From Topomyia yanbarensis (taxonomy: Eukaryota > Arthropoda > Insecta > Diptera > Culicidae), in assembly GCF_030247195.1 (NCBI RefSeq), contig NC_080672.1:32557906-32621905 (forward strand): 64,000 nucleotides of DNA, in the 5' to 3' direction. The translations under genes and the position numbers were made by a program. A model generated the notes under the pieces. The model saw nothing but the letters and a program-made list of their open reading frames with translations, had not been told where the DNA came from and did no database searches. Positions 11,301 to 22,796 of the stretch are shown here, in pieces; position 1 is the first letter of the stretch, and each line of letters starts with the position of its first letter.

Positions 11301-13158
11301 AATCAATCTCTGGCATCTACTCGTCTACGGATCAGTGCCGGCAACCGACCACTTTTCCCTACTTGCGAATGATTACATCGGAGCCCTCGTCGACGCCAGA
11401 GTGTGGAATTGAAGTTGCGCATTCCGGCTCATATGGTTACTTAGTTGTGCGATGATCACATTTGCGTTTTGGAGCATTTTTTAGATTCCGCTTACTTATC
11501 TTTTTCAATAATGTTTTTTCTATTGTCTACATACTTCAACAACACCTTAAATTATTATATCATTAACTCACGCGAAATATCTGACGCGCATTCATTGATT
11601 GCACACGAGCACGTAATGTTTTGAACGGAACCGTAAATTATCTTGAGGCTGATCGAATACTGGCGCCATCTTGAACAGATCCAATTGTGTTCTTTATGTC
11701 CTCTTTACTGCGTTTTGGCATTTTTCGCACGAAATTACACTCAATTTTCGTGTCAAAATAATTCTAAGTTACATTATAGTATTTTTTCAAAAACAAAAGT
11801 ATTTTTTTACATTGATTAAATGTACTGTACTGAGGGTAAAAGATAATGCGTTTTCACAGAACAACACATAAAAACATAAACAATGCCGTAACTTATACAG
11901 CTGATCCACAGTAACAGCCGAAATGGCAGTCGTCAACGTTGTTCTCTACTGTGCATCCAATTCAAGCAACATGAGCGACCTCTGCAATAACATAGCAAAG
12001 ATAATGCCGTGTACCTGCTGTACGGGATTAGCAGAAATTGAACAGAGAATCAATAGATAATAAAACCTTGTGGTTATCCAATCTTGTTCATTAATCAATA
12101 CCAGCACCATACAAGGATGGCAGGTGGAAAGAGAATGAATGTTAGCCCGACCCCTATACTTGTTATTACTCCGTGGCGCACATACTACTGCGCCCCTTAT
12201 AAGTGTCACAGGAGGAAATATATTGAAAGTAGGGATAGATATTCGATCAAAAATTATACTGGAATTCACGCAGGATTCGAGGTTCTAGGCGTTCGGACAC
12301 CAAGAGACTCATTAGATGCCTAACAATTCGTTTTTGGAATATCATTACTATGGAGAGCGAGAAAATGTGTAGCAATATGTTCAATTCAAATAATATTCTT
12401 AGAGAAGACAAACAAGCAAATATACAATCACTACAATCACAACAACTGAAGAGGTAGCGATTGTATTCGCGGCAATAAAATGAAATAATTTTGAGAGGCC
12501 CAAAACAAGCATTAACTGTAAGCGAATACCTTATTTTACATGAGGGGCATACTAGCAATTGCACGTGCGTGTAATTTTTAACTACTAGAGAGAAGCAAAC
12601 AGCACTGCAAGGAAATAGTGATATCAATCTCCAGTCCCGTCTACGATTTTCGTATATCCAATAAATGATTATCCAAATATTTTTTATATTGTGGGAAAAT
12701 GATATCAAAACAGAATTGTTCCATGCAAACCCGATGCAAACTACGAACCATTCGAGAGGAGCCATCCATGGGAAGTGAAAGATGTTCAATCAATATACTT
12801 CACATTCTTGCTCTCACTTGACTACTATGGCTCTATTTTTTATTCTTTAGCTAATTCCGTATGTGTTTCAGAGAACCTTCTACCAAAAATCTCCATCCTG
12901 GGGGTTATGGTTCCATGATAGATTGGTGAACCATATACAGCCCTGAAAACCTCGTAGAACTCCCAATATGATACCAGAGATTCACTAGAGAAAGATGCAT
13001 GTATGTCGCGATGGTTCAGATTTAAAATTGTAATGTTGAAAATAGATTTTTTGTTAAAAATAGATTTTGTGATGTGCACAAATATCAACGAGCATTGGCT
13101 AACATCTGACGTTGAAATTAAAAAGGACAAATATAATATGTAATTGAATCAACGAATA
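11301..13158. other. Intergenic, no supported gene
   Basis: Several open frames exist. The longest is 180 codons, minus, 12789-12247. None shows domain-like composition or a plausible gene context. The 3' side approaches the end of peptide gene 2. Confidence 0.35.
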
Positions 13159-13164
13159 TTTATT
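13159..13164 (-). terminator. Poly(A) signal of peptide gene 2
   Basis: AATAAA on the minus strand, about 100 bases beyond the spliced stop. This is the same distance as in copy 1. Confidence 0.65.
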
Positions 13165-13265
13165 TCACTATTAACAAAAGTGATGGTCAACAGATCGCTG
13201 ATCAATGTTTTCACATAATCATTACTATAAAGAATTCAAGAGTTCCAATCGATGCGATAAATAGA

Positions 13266-13534
13266 TTATCCCCTGCAAAAGAAAATATTGTGTTAAACTC
13301 GTGATGACAAAACAGAAGACTTCAATCTTACAAGCTCAAAATTCCTCCAGCAATCTGGCCGAGCGAATCCTTGTTGGACTTCACCCAGTTCCAGGCCTTG
13401 CCGAGCCATCCGTTGGCCAGCTCCGGGTTGTTCTCGATGGCTTCGCCAATGGCAGCCAACTGGGAGGCGATCTCCTCGCTAGGCACTGCGTAGGCAACGG
13501 CCAGTAGCATCGCAAGAACAAGAACGAATTTCAT
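13266..13534 (-). CDS. Small secreted amphipathic peptide, copy 2
   Basis: This is a paralogue of the gene at 3585. The protein is identical except for Val in place of Ile at residue 4. Exon 1 is 13534-13332; the intron is 13331-13273 (59 bp, GTAAGATT...TTTTGCAG); exon 2 begins at 13272 with the bases that complete TTG GGA TAA, ending at 13266. If the intron is kept, the stop is at 13330-13328. I chose the ATG at 13534 because it aligns with copy 1 and puts the signal peptide first; an in-frame ATG 33 bases upstream would add a non-hydrophobic leader. Exon 1 differs from copy 1 at nine bases, eight of them silent, including a two-base AGC to TCC serine switch. Intron and UTRs are largely different. 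That pattern indicates selection on the protein. Confidence 0.85.
13273..13331 (-). other. Phase-2 intron of peptide gene 2, donor overlapping a stop
   Basis: Donor GTAAGATT at 13331 and acceptor TTTTGCAG ending at 13273. Nine bases shorter than the copy 1 intron and different inside, yet with the same boundaries and the same Gly-stop consequence. Confidence 0.8.
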
Positions 13535-13584
13535 TTTGCTTCGTTTGTTGTGTTGTGATTGGTTCAATTGGGAACTTGAAGAGT

Positions 13585-13618
13585 GAATGATCAGTGTGTG
13601 ATTAACTGGGATTTTATA
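13585..13618 (-). promoter_or_regulatory. Core promoter of peptide gene 2
   Basis: On the minus strand, TATAAAA is at 13618-13612 and a TCATTC initiator at 13590-13585. The likely start A is at 13588, 30 bases below the first base of the TATA box. The leader is about 54 bases. Confidence 0.75.
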
Positions 13619-14080
13619 TGCTTATAATAGCTAAAATAGTGTTTGATCAACTGTTTTTTCGTGTGTTTTAGATTTGCAAAACGAGAGTTTGAACAAGTTT
13701 TTTTTATTTGTCTTACCTTGGTGACGTAAGTTGATACATATTTTCATACTGGTGAGATGTGTCTCGGAATTGTTTGTGTCGATTCGTTATCCAGATATTC
13801 AAACAAATTTACAACTACAAACTGCCTATAAGCCTATATCCAGCAACAGAATTGAAGGAACAAAAATCAAGAGTATGCAAATGGAAAACAGAAGGTCATT
13901 TGTAATAATCTTATAACTACGTGAATCTGGTCCGAGTAACTTTATCTTAAGATTCTCTAAAGAAACAAAAAAATCCACCACTAAAACCACAAACGCACGT
14001 TTCAGTAAATCTGGAAAGCGAAGTAACACAAACAGATCTCAAAAACAGCTGCTCAATTAGTATTTCTGTACTCATATGCA
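13619..14080. other. Intergenic between head-to-head peptide copies
   Basis: This carries the upstream regions of copy 2 (minus) and the pseudogene (plus). A TGACGTAA motif, a CRE/AP-1-like sequence, is at about 13721. I do not assign a regulator. Confidence 0.35.
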
Positions 14081-14530
14081 TTTAAAACCCCACACAAGAG
14101 CACAATTATCATCGAACCAAACCCCAGCAAAATGAAATTCGTTCTTGTCCTTCCGATGCTACTGGCCGTTGGCTACGCAGTGCCAAGTGAGGAAATCGCC
14201 ACCCAACTGGCTGCCATTGGGGAAGCCATCAAAAATAACCCAGGGCTGGCCAACGGATGACTGGGCAAGGCCTGGAACTGGGTGAAGAGCAACAAGGATT
14301 CGCTCGGTCAGATCGCTGGAGGAATTCTGAGCTTGTAAGATTACATTCATTTTTTTTTTTTTTTTCAAGGACAGTAAATGAGTTTAATGTACTTTTTTAC
14401 AGGGGATAATTTTTTTTCGACTGACAACATCGAATCGATTAAAAATTCCAGAGTGATATCTTTTGAACCTTGAAGTTTGAAACATTTGATCGACGGTCAA
14501 CTGAGTAAACGAATTTTTCGTCGAAATAAA
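14081..14530 (+). pseudogene. Third copy of the secreted peptide gene, nonsense-broken
   Basis: The reading frame starts at 14132. It aligns with the other copies throughout, but codon 43, a Trp in both intact copies, is TGA here (14258-14260). Other replacements fall in the signal peptide (Ala8 to Pro, Ala14 to Gly) and the acidic segment (Ser24 to Thr, Glu34 to Lys, Glu38 to Gly). Everything after the stop is still identical at the protein level. The intron (14335-14402) keeps its GTAAGA donor and CAG acceptor, so the Gly-stop arrangement is present here too. The TATA box has become TTTAAAA (14081-14087). An AATAAA is at 14525-14530. An early product would retain only the signal peptide and acidic part, so I call it a pseudogene. 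Confidence 0.8.
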
Positions 14531-16730
14531 AAAAAATGCCACAAATTTTGTTTCAATTTTTCTGCTGTCGCAAAAATCATTGAAGTACATATGTTCAAAA
14601 CATAGTTTTGTTGACGTACAAAACTGCATGGAAGAAGTCAGTTGCTTTCTTATGATCAAGATGCGGAACATAACTTTCTGTTTCAATATTATGTGCAGCT
14701 GATGCTTGGTGTGCAGGACACTTTCCGAGGCTAGCACGAATGTACGAAGCAAAAATCGTCAATAAAATCGCATATTTAAACACAATTTTAAAATCCAATC
14801 TACAACCTCATTATGAAAGTAAACATTTGACTTTTTTGTATACACTTACAACGGTTCATCCACCACCAAACCTGACCGAAATCAGATTACACGAACATCC
14901 AAATTACATTTTCCGGTAGAGAGAAAACCGAAACAATTTGACCTCTTCATCGGAGCGCGAGCACCCTCCGCCCCGGTAAAAGAGGGTTAAATCTTTTAAA
15001 TAATTACCATCGTTAGGCCCTGTGAGAAAACCCGACGCTTTTATGTCGCATGTGCGTTCTTCCCCACGAGATGTGTTACGATTTATGAGAGGTCCCCCCC
15101 TCCAATTACTTGCATACCGTTAGAGCGCCATCCGGTTCCGTTCGTCCGCCCCCCAGAGCTGTGCCAAGCTAGCCACAGCTAGGGATGGCCATATTTCAAG
15201 CCGTCACACACCTTCCCCAAACCCATCCGGCAGCACCACCCAGCAGCAGTGGCATTATTCCGTCGGTGCGTGGTTGTTGCGCACAGATTATCGGAGTTTT
15301 CCCAAAAATGTATCAACGCTATAAACATTGCAGCAGAAAATTAATTCATGCGGTGAGCGGCACTTTGCCAGATCATTACTGCTCCGATGGATGGTGGCAG
15401 TTTCCGTTGGAAACGAGATTTCCTCGCTGGGAAATTGGGGCTCGAACGGGGTGCCGTGAAAAATGAAACAACCGGGTGAAAACTGGCGCGAGTGGACTCA
15501 AATTTCCATTTCGAAGAAACAAAAACCCAAACTTTTCAGCGTCAGTGAGCATTTGGGGGAAACTTTTAATGAAGACAGCAGCATGCAATGTGGAATCGTG
15601 CCCGTTGACGATTGTGTTCCTCCCCGAGCAACTTTATCGCCCTTTTATTTCGCAGCAGTGAAGATAACAGTAAGGGATGGTAGAATTTTGACTAGCAGTT
15701 CGAAAGATGACGGGTTTATCAGAGGGATACAGAAAGTTTATCTTTTAATAAGTTCGGTAATCGCCCATTAGAAAATAAAAAGTATGCTTTATAATACTTT
15801 GCTTAGGCTCTTGGAAATCGAAAAGAATAGACTTTTATAGCTTCTTGCGGGAGTTGGTGGTAGATGGATGGTGGTTTTTGAGGGAGAAAGGATTTTCTTG
15901 TTTTACAATTACTTTTTCGGTTAGAAGGGGAATATCAACAGCACGTTTCGCTCGGTAGGAAACGAATAGTCTTCAGTATCAGCATAATGATCGAACCTGT
16001 CACTATTAGTAGTCAATGAATCGTTATCACAATGTACCACTTAAAACGCCAATTCGTCAACGTAATGGCGCAAAATTAGTAACCACTTGTAGCATTCGCT
16101 ATGAATAGAGTTTTCATCCAGACTATAGCTTACCTTGTTTGGAAATACTTGAGTACAAATTGCCAATTCATTATTCATAATTACGGCATTCCTAATTCGC
16201 GTTTGGCCTTTGATGACGGGCCTACCCATCAAGTCAATGTCGGTATGCCTTAGCACCATTTCCGTTGCCATTAGCCGTTGCAATGGCTGGTTGATGTTAG
16301 GCTTAGCATTGACTTGCGTACGGTATGCAGCCGGTTTCTGACGATCCTGATCCTCCCGGACGAATGAAAATTAATGCCTATGTATGTATTGAATTCCACT
16401 TGTCTGCTTACTTACGTTTGATGGTGATGCTTCAGCTGCCGTTACAAATCTGGTAATTTGTCAATAAGGGAACACACACGCCTACTTGGTGCCCAATTTT
16501 TTCGTGATTTGGGGCTCTGTTTTCACAGCCATGTCACTTAGCGACTATAGAAGGCAATTTCCGTCTAGCCACTAGATGGCGTTACAATGAGAATATGGGT
16601 TTTAAAATTGGCAAAAGTGTTAGATTTAATGACTCCCAAGTAATGAATGACCTGAGAACAGAGGGCGAAATATGCATTCATTCTCACGGCAAGCAGTTTA
16701 TCGCATAGTTTTTTCATCCCTAGTAGGCAG
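14531..16730. other. Intergenic, partly GC-richer, no supported gene
   Basis: Bases 14940-15700 are GC-richer than average and could be conserved non-coding or exon sequence of a gene outside the window, but I see no domain. A minus-strand frame at about 14795-14595 reads like a signal peptide but has no ATG start. Confidence 0.35.
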
Positions 16731-16734
16731 GGAT

Positions 16735-18218
16735 CCAAATTTTTATATTTCAATCGATTGCTTTGCACTAGAGCTTCCATTTCCCCGAGAATCTCGGCTT
16801 CACAGGATTCGGGAAATAAATTAGTGATTTCCCGGGAAATCCCGGGATCCCGGGAATACCAAAAAAATCTTGAAAACAAAACCGTTGATTGAAAAGTTTG
16901 AAAAACCGATCCATTGCACGTATAACAGTCCTAAAAAGGTTCTAAGATATCGATTTGGTGGACTACAAATCATTGAATCATTCGATAACTCGTCACTAAA
17001 TTTATGCAATGCTCGCTTCTTTTGAACGATTTTTCTAAGATTGATAACCTAAATTGTGCAAACACGATTACGATTGAGACAGTATACAAAACGCAGCTGA
17101 TTGAGCTGCGATTGAATGCATCGAATTCGTTTAGTCAAAATAGGATCAGCACCTGGATTAGGATTAAATCAAAATTAAGGAAGTAGTGCAATAACTGTGC
17201 AGTAAGAAGGAGTTCCTTGATTTCCTGTTTATATTCGACCGAGTATTCGGACTGCGCAATCTGACCACTATTAAAAAATATTTCATCCCTGATAGCAGTA
17301 AACAGTTTAAAAAGTTAAATTCTGGATAAATTTGGATCGTTTGTCTACATTCAATAATTTAAATACCACTGCATTCATAATTCATGATATTAGTGATATT
17401 ACATTCCCGACTTTCAACACATTATTCGAAATATGCATTCGGTTACCCGACCAAATATGTTTGGACACTTTCTAGTTATAGTTGCTGTATGCGACTAATC
17501 CGCTACAGCTAGAATCGATGCCTACTACTAATGAGTATTGTTTTTGAAGACGACCTCAAATATACGTGGTTTTCTTGTAACGGGTCGTTGGATGCACGCT
17601 AGAGCTATTACCTTCCTTCTCCAGAGCTATAGATTTTCACATCTATGGATGTAATAAATATATGTACAAATAGATTGACACAAATCTCTTCTCTAAAGAT
17701 CGGTGGGAGATGGATTGTATTTATACGTGTACCTAGGAGATATTGACCTTAAACTTCCTAGTCCAAAAATTTAGCGCGAAGACTTCTATTGCACAACTAC
17801 TTACACTTATTTAACAGGAAATTGAATATATTTATTCAGTTCAAATGCGTTCAAGATCTTATCCCTGACATAGTGTTTTCATATAAGTCACAACAATTGT
17901 TACAATTTGTTACTAAATCGAAAAATCTAAATATATACTACTAAATTTCTTTTGAAGCACAACAGTCTTTTGAATCCTTTTCCCAACTCCTGGGAATGAG
18001 AAAATAGAAATTCCCTGGATTCGGAAATCCCGAGAAATACGAAAAAACCCGAGAATCCCGGGAAATAAATTCCCGAGATCGAAGCTCTACTTTTCACGCA
18101 GGTCACCTGGGTTTGATTCCCAACCCCGTACATAGGATTAGAGATTTTTCTAAAAGATTTTTCCAACCCGAAAAATGGTGAATGGCCCTCAGGTTAAAAC
18201 CTCCATATCAAAAAAAAA
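16735..18218 (+). mobile_element. tRNA-derived SINE, plus strand, split by a hAT-type insertion
   Basis: The right part, 18090-18218, aligns with the SINE at 24914-25080: CACCTGGG, a polymerase III B box GGTTTGATTCC at 18110-18120, then CATAGGATTAGA, AACCCGAAA, GGTTAAAACCTC and an A tail at about 18208. The left part ends at 16768, just before the hAT insertion, and matches the SINE head only weakly (AATCGATTGCTTTGCAC against AATCGGCTTCCTTGTAC). The exact left limit is uncertain. Confidence 0.6.
16761..18097. mobile_element. Non-autonomous hAT-type element with 8-bp target duplication
   Basis: The body is 16769-18089 (1321 bp). The ends are TAGAGCTTC and its reverse complement GAAGCTCTA, followed inward by a long diverged inverted region rich in CCCGGGA/TCCCGGG. 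The flanking 8-mers are CTTTGCAC (16761-16768) and CTTTTCAC (18090-18097), one mismatch. An 8-bp duplication with short A/T-led inverted ends fits the hAT superfamily. No transposase frame is seen in the AT-rich core. Confidence 0.75.
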
Positions 18219-18279
18219 TGCTATGGCTTGCGGAAAATGCATTATGGAAGCGCGATAATTTCACGGCATCCAGCCTATG

Positions 18280-18915
18280 CCGTTTGGACGAAGGCCGTTT
18301 GGACGAAGGCCGTTTGGACGAAGGCCGTTTGGACGAAGGCCGTTTGGACGAAGGCCGTTTGGACGAAGGCCGTTTGGACGAAGGCCGTTTGGACGAAGGC
18401 CGTTTGGACGAAGGCCGTTTGGACGAAGGCCGTTTGGACGAAGGCCGTTTGGACGAAGGCCGTTTGGACGAAGGCCGTTTGGACGAAGGCCGTTTGGACG
18501 AAGGCCGTTTGGACGAAGGCCGTTTGGACGAAGGCCGTTTGGACGAAGGCCGTTTGGACGAAGGCCGTTTGGACGAAGGCCGTTTGGACGAAGGCCGTTT
18601 GGACGAAGGCCGTTTGGACGAAGGCCGTTTGGACGAAGGCCGTTTGGACGAAGGCCGTTTGGACGAAGGTCGTTTGGACGAAGGCCGTTTGGACGAATGC
18701 TGTCCGGTCAACTGCCGTTAGACCGAATACCGTCTAGTCGACTGGCGTTAGGCCGAATGCCGTTCGGCCGAATACTGTTGGGTCGAATGCCGTTCGGCCG
18801 AATATTGTTGGGCCGAATACCAGTTGGCCGAATGCCCTTAGGTTGAGTGCCGTTTGGCCGAACGACGTTAGGCCCGACGACGTTAGGCCAAACGATGTTA
18901 GGCCGAATGCCGTCC
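18280..18915. repeat. 15-bp minisatellite, about 28 near-identical units plus about 14 diverged units
   Basis: The unit CCGTTTGGACGAAGG repeats almost without error from 18280 to about 18697; one unit has AAGGT in place of AAGGC. It then grades into related but mutated units (for example GGCCGAATGCCGTTC) to about 18915. Because 15 is divisible by three and the unit has no stop in most frames, it creates long low-complexity open frames on both strands, which are artefacts. Confidence 0.95.
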
Positions 18916-19106
18916 CTTCCACAGGAATCATCGACATGATTCCCCTTAATGCTACAATGGGACTAATTAATTTTAATTCGTTTATGTGACACGCCTCGTT
19001 GCGTGAGCTTAAAGGAATCGTGGGTGTTTTATGAATTTACAGGAAAATAAATAACAAAAAATAACATTTTAGTGTGATTCCATTGAATCCTTCGCACGCA
19101 ATTTAC

Positions 19107-20034
19107 CTAGGGGATTCGTTTCCTAGGCGGTGGAGCATGTCCGGCGTCGCCTGACAACACCTGAGGGTAATTCACTGTGCTACCTTGATCGTCACTTTCA
19201 TCCATAGTAGCAACGTTGCTGTTGCGTTGCAGGTTTCGGTCGATAGTTTTATTATGCTTCTTCGTTTGGCTGGCTGCGGTCGTGGAGATTTCATCCTTGT
19301 TGACTGCATTTTCATTGGCGGTGATGTTTGTTGCTACTGGTACTCTAGATGTAATCGTTGTAGATTGAATATTTGTTTGTTGTTCAACCGTCACTACTGG
19401 TTGGACAATTGATTGTGTTTTAGCTGCGGACGTTGAAGTCTGGACGGTTTTGTTGGTAATAAATGATGTTTTCTTCTTATGGGTTTCCACGCACGGTTTT
19501 CCACAATGTGCAGATTGTTCACAAAACTGACACGTGGCAGTTTGATGGTCATATGTGCACAGGGTGGACTGTGCATAGAGAGCGCCATGTTCCAGGGTCA
19601 CAAAGGAAGGTATGGTGCGGTTTAGTCGCATTCTTACCATCCGAACACAATTGGGAAGAAATTCCTCCAAACATAATGGAAACCACTTTACCATATTGCG
19701 ACATGAATCTGCGAATTGCACTATCACGTGTGTCAGGAGACAAATCATGTAGTTTAACGTCGACTGCATTGTCCTCCATATAGACGGGGATCTTGACCTT
19801 AACGTTATCATGTTCTATGAAGTGACACATGTTGTTGCTATAGACAAATTGATCTAGTGAGACACAAGCACTGAACTGCACCAGTACCACATTGCGAACA
19901 TGATGGAATTGAACGAGTCTAACATCATATCTGTCAATGCACATTTTTTCCTGTAACAAACGTTCCACTTCCCGCACAGACAGGCAAACACCACATGTCT
20001 TGAAGTCAATGACCACTGTGAAACAACGCTTCAA
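19107..20034 (-). pseudogene. Orphan non-LTR retrotransposon ORF1 (gag-like, CCHC zinc knuckle), frameshifted
   Basis: The first part (20034 to about 19650) encodes a region ending near LSPDTRDSAIRRFMSQYGKV, resembling the RNA-recognition-like domain of retrotransposon ORF1. One frameshift near 19650-19700 moves the remainder into another frame. That part contains CQFCEQSAHCGKPC, a perfect CX2CX4HX4C zinc knuckle, then a Thr/Ser/Asn-rich tail to the stop at 19107. ORF1 proteins of this kind bind the element RNA. No ORF2 follows on the minus strand; the minisatellite begins about 190 bp further on. An isolated decayed fragment is the best reading. Confidence 0.75.
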
Positions 20035-20948
20035 TTTGAACTAATCGTGCTCAGGCTGAGACATCTCGGCCGACAAAATGCATACAACACTCACTATAAC
20101 AATAACGGTGCTTTATTTTATAGGGTTACAATAGCTTAGCGTGCACGAACCGAACGCGACGGGGAGCTGCTTTGAACGTGACCAGTGTCGTTGATGGCTG
20201 GAATCAGACTCTGCTACAATGGGATTCTGTGTGTCCCAATTGTTTGCAATTAGTGCAGTTGATGACCTGCGGTACAAAAATTCATTCGAATCATTATCAA
20301 AGGAGGTCATTTTGCACAGGCCTACAGTGGTAATATAAATTCATAAATATAATGAAATTGATCATGCAATGCACGAGTTCATTCGTTGTTTTCTGCAATG
20401 AAGTATTTTCATGCATTGTAAATTGTAGGTTTCGTTCATTTCATGATCCAGAATGGCCACTGGGTGAACGAAAGCTTTCGTAAATTTTACATATTTAGTG
20501 TACACAGCACGACTGTTATCGTCGATAACGACATTATTTTCCGTGAATGAAACGAAATATTTTGTTTATTTTAATAAACGTTTGTATCTATTACGAACAA
20601 CCTCGTTATTCGCACTAATTCTTTTCGTTCATCTAAGACAAGTTTTCGTATTTAATAACATATTATTTTTACATTGCTCCGACAGAGTAAAACTCAAGCT
20701 TATTAATACAAAACCAACGAGTCGTTCGCGTTGGCTCATCTGAATCCGTACTACTCCGGATACTGGATCATCTGGAAGCGAAAGAGGGTTCAAGAAATCT
20801 TCCTGAAACCGGCGGACACGGACATGATTACTAAATAGTCACACCGAGACCGTCGTGATGATTAACAATTATCTGACGTGTAGCAACAGAGAATCCATAT
20901 TCTACCTCAATTGAAGCTCTTTTGACGTTGACGGATTGACGAATGGTG
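20035..20948. other. Intergenic, possible MITE half
   Basis: No gene. Sequence from about 20459 (CACTGGGTGAACG, then TTTCGTAAAT) loosely resembles the CACTGA-ended repeat on the other side of the adjacent hAT element, so this may be part of an older element that the hAT copy entered. The match is weak. Confidence 0.3.
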
Positions 20949-22561
20949 CTCGTAAATAGGGTTCGTCGCGGTTGCGGTAATTACCGCAACCGCGCGGTAT
21001 TTACCGCACCCGCGCCGCAAAAGCTGCGGTGCGGTGAGACACTTTTTCCCGCGGATGCGGTGCGGGAAATGGCTTTTACCGCGCGGTATTACCGCAACCG
21101 CGCTTCAAAAAATAATTGATAAAGTCTGCAGTCTGCATTACAAAGTGAATTAAAACTATGACTTTTACCATTTGAGAAGAAGGCAACTAGATTTATTTTC
21201 TGAACGAATGCTTAGCAATGTCATTATTAGGAAAATCCCTCTGTCAGATCGTTCGAGTTTTACTTATTACCCTATAATACAGAAACATGATAAACATTTA
21301 CTTGCTCTAATTTCCATAGACTTGACATAAAACATACTGTTACTAAGAAATAAAATCTAAAGGCTGTGTCCAATATAATTTGGCACCATTATTTTACGAC
21401 ATATTTTTGAAAACTATTTATTTTATACTTCAAAGAAAAAATTTACAAACGAAGCTTTTCAAATACATAAAACACAAAATCCAATCATTGAAAAACGGTT
21501 AAATTGTAATGTCAAATCCAATAACAAAATGCATCATTTCTCCCGATTCCTCTTGGCAATCGAATTATGAATCATTTTCGATGACATTTTCTCAACTGTG
21601 AATTTTGATTAATTTGGAGAGCTTGAAGAACTACTAATACTAAGACTTAAAAACAATCCAAAGAATGTAATTATCATCATCAAACCAAACGAATTTGAAG
21701 GAATTTTTTTTCGCGTGCATCTATTGTTCGTCCAACTGGGAATATTTTCTACCAAATTAACAAATAATATTTTTCAGTTAGGAGTATTTTTTAACTTTTT
21801 GAAAGTAAAGCTTTCGAAGTTAGTGTAGAGCAGTGCGATTTTTTTGTGTTTCTCAAAGTCTCCCTCAAGGCCTCCCTTCATATTGTGAAAAGTGTAAAAG
21901 TTAGCCCAGATGCCAAATTTTGCATAGTTTGGACAGTTTTTGCGTTGATTGTAAATTTATCTCGAAATCTTAACGTAGGGGTTGGGTATCATTTACATAG
22001 AATCTGTATACAAAGTTTGAAAGAAATCGGTTAAGTAGTTTTTGAATGGCAGGTAACATCGCAAATCATGTTTTTCCAGAGACGTTCTACAGAAAGCTTC
22101 GTCACCGAGTCGTTTGTCGATATTTTTGTAATGAAAAATTATAGCATGTTATGGAAATGATACACTATAATGTACAAAAGTTTTGATCAATTCGCTTTAT
22201 GCAGTTTAAAAAATCGAGAAAGTGTTTTTTACGCCAAAACCCTTACCCCCTTAATAAAACTTGCAAAGTTGAATATTTTCATAAATGTTACATTCTTAGG
22301 AGTCCGTCAAAGTTAATTTTCGTGTAAATAAGAATAACATTTTATTATATATGGATATGCAAAACAAATGAATATTTGTTTTTGAGCACAATTTTTAAAA
22401 TACATGATTTTTACCGCATTTACCGCATTACCGCGCGGTGCGGTGCGGTAAATTCAATGCGGTTGCGGTAAGCGGTGCGGTTTTATTATTTTTTTTGCGG
22501 TTGCGGTGCGGACTATCCATTTACCGCCCACATCCGCACCGCGACGAACCCTACTCGTAAA
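20949..22561. mobile_element. Non-autonomous hAT-type element with GCGGT-rich subterminal arrays
   Basis: The body is 20957-22553 (1597 bp) with perfect ends TAGGGTTCGTCGCGG and CCGCGACGAACCCTA and a perfect 8-bp duplication CTCGTAAA (20949-20956 and 22554-22561). The first and last roughly 150 bp are packed with GCGGT/ACCGC motifs in both orientations, while the core is AT-rich without a transposase. Clustered short subterminal motifs are the usual transposase-binding arrangement of hAT elements. The identical duplication suggests a fairly recent insertion. Confidence 0.9.
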
Positions 22562-22599
22562 TATTACAAAGATTTTCGTACATAACAGCGAACAATTCG

Positions 22600-22796
22600 C
22601 TTGTCTAATGGAGCCGTTTCGTAATAAGCCAACAAAAATCGTTACGTGGATTTCATGAAAAACTCGTAATAAAAAATAAAAGAGTTTCAATAGACCTAAG
22701 AAATTATTCATCGTACGTACGAAAAATTCGTAGATTTTATGAAAGTTGTCTGTACGGAACTAGTTCGTAGAGATTTACGAATATATTCTATCAGTG
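22600..22796. repeat. Dispersed repeat ending in TCAGTG, copy 1
   Basis: This matches 30090-30263: GTACGAAAA, AGATTTACGAATA and ATTCTATCAGTG occur in the same order and orientation. It is probably one end of a CACTGA-terminal MITE family. Confidence 0.5.

Noticed and set aside
12247..12789. 180-codon open frame on the minus strand
   Set aside because: No domain, no coding-like composition, no promoter or splice context. It includes repeat-like AT-rich sequence, and a frame of this length can arise by chance in 64 kb.
12840..13130. 96-codon minus-strand frame just downstream of peptide gene 2
   Set aside because: No domain or promoter; it starts only about 30 bases past the poly(A) signal of gene 2 and looks like chance.
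14595..14798. Minus-strand frame beginning like a signal peptide next to the peptide genes
   Set aside because: Its first codon is TTG and there is no upstream in-frame ATG; the only internal ATG is two codons before the stop. A spliced 5' exon cannot be excluded but nothing supports it.
18182..18846. Four long open frames of 167-189 codons
   Set aside because: They are translations of the 15-bp minisatellite, open simply because the unit length is divisible by three.
20459..22796. Larger MITE enclosing the hAT-type element at 20957
   Set aside because: The outer ends CACTGGGTGAACG and CACTGATAGAAT match too weakly to be called inverted repeats and no target duplication is visible.
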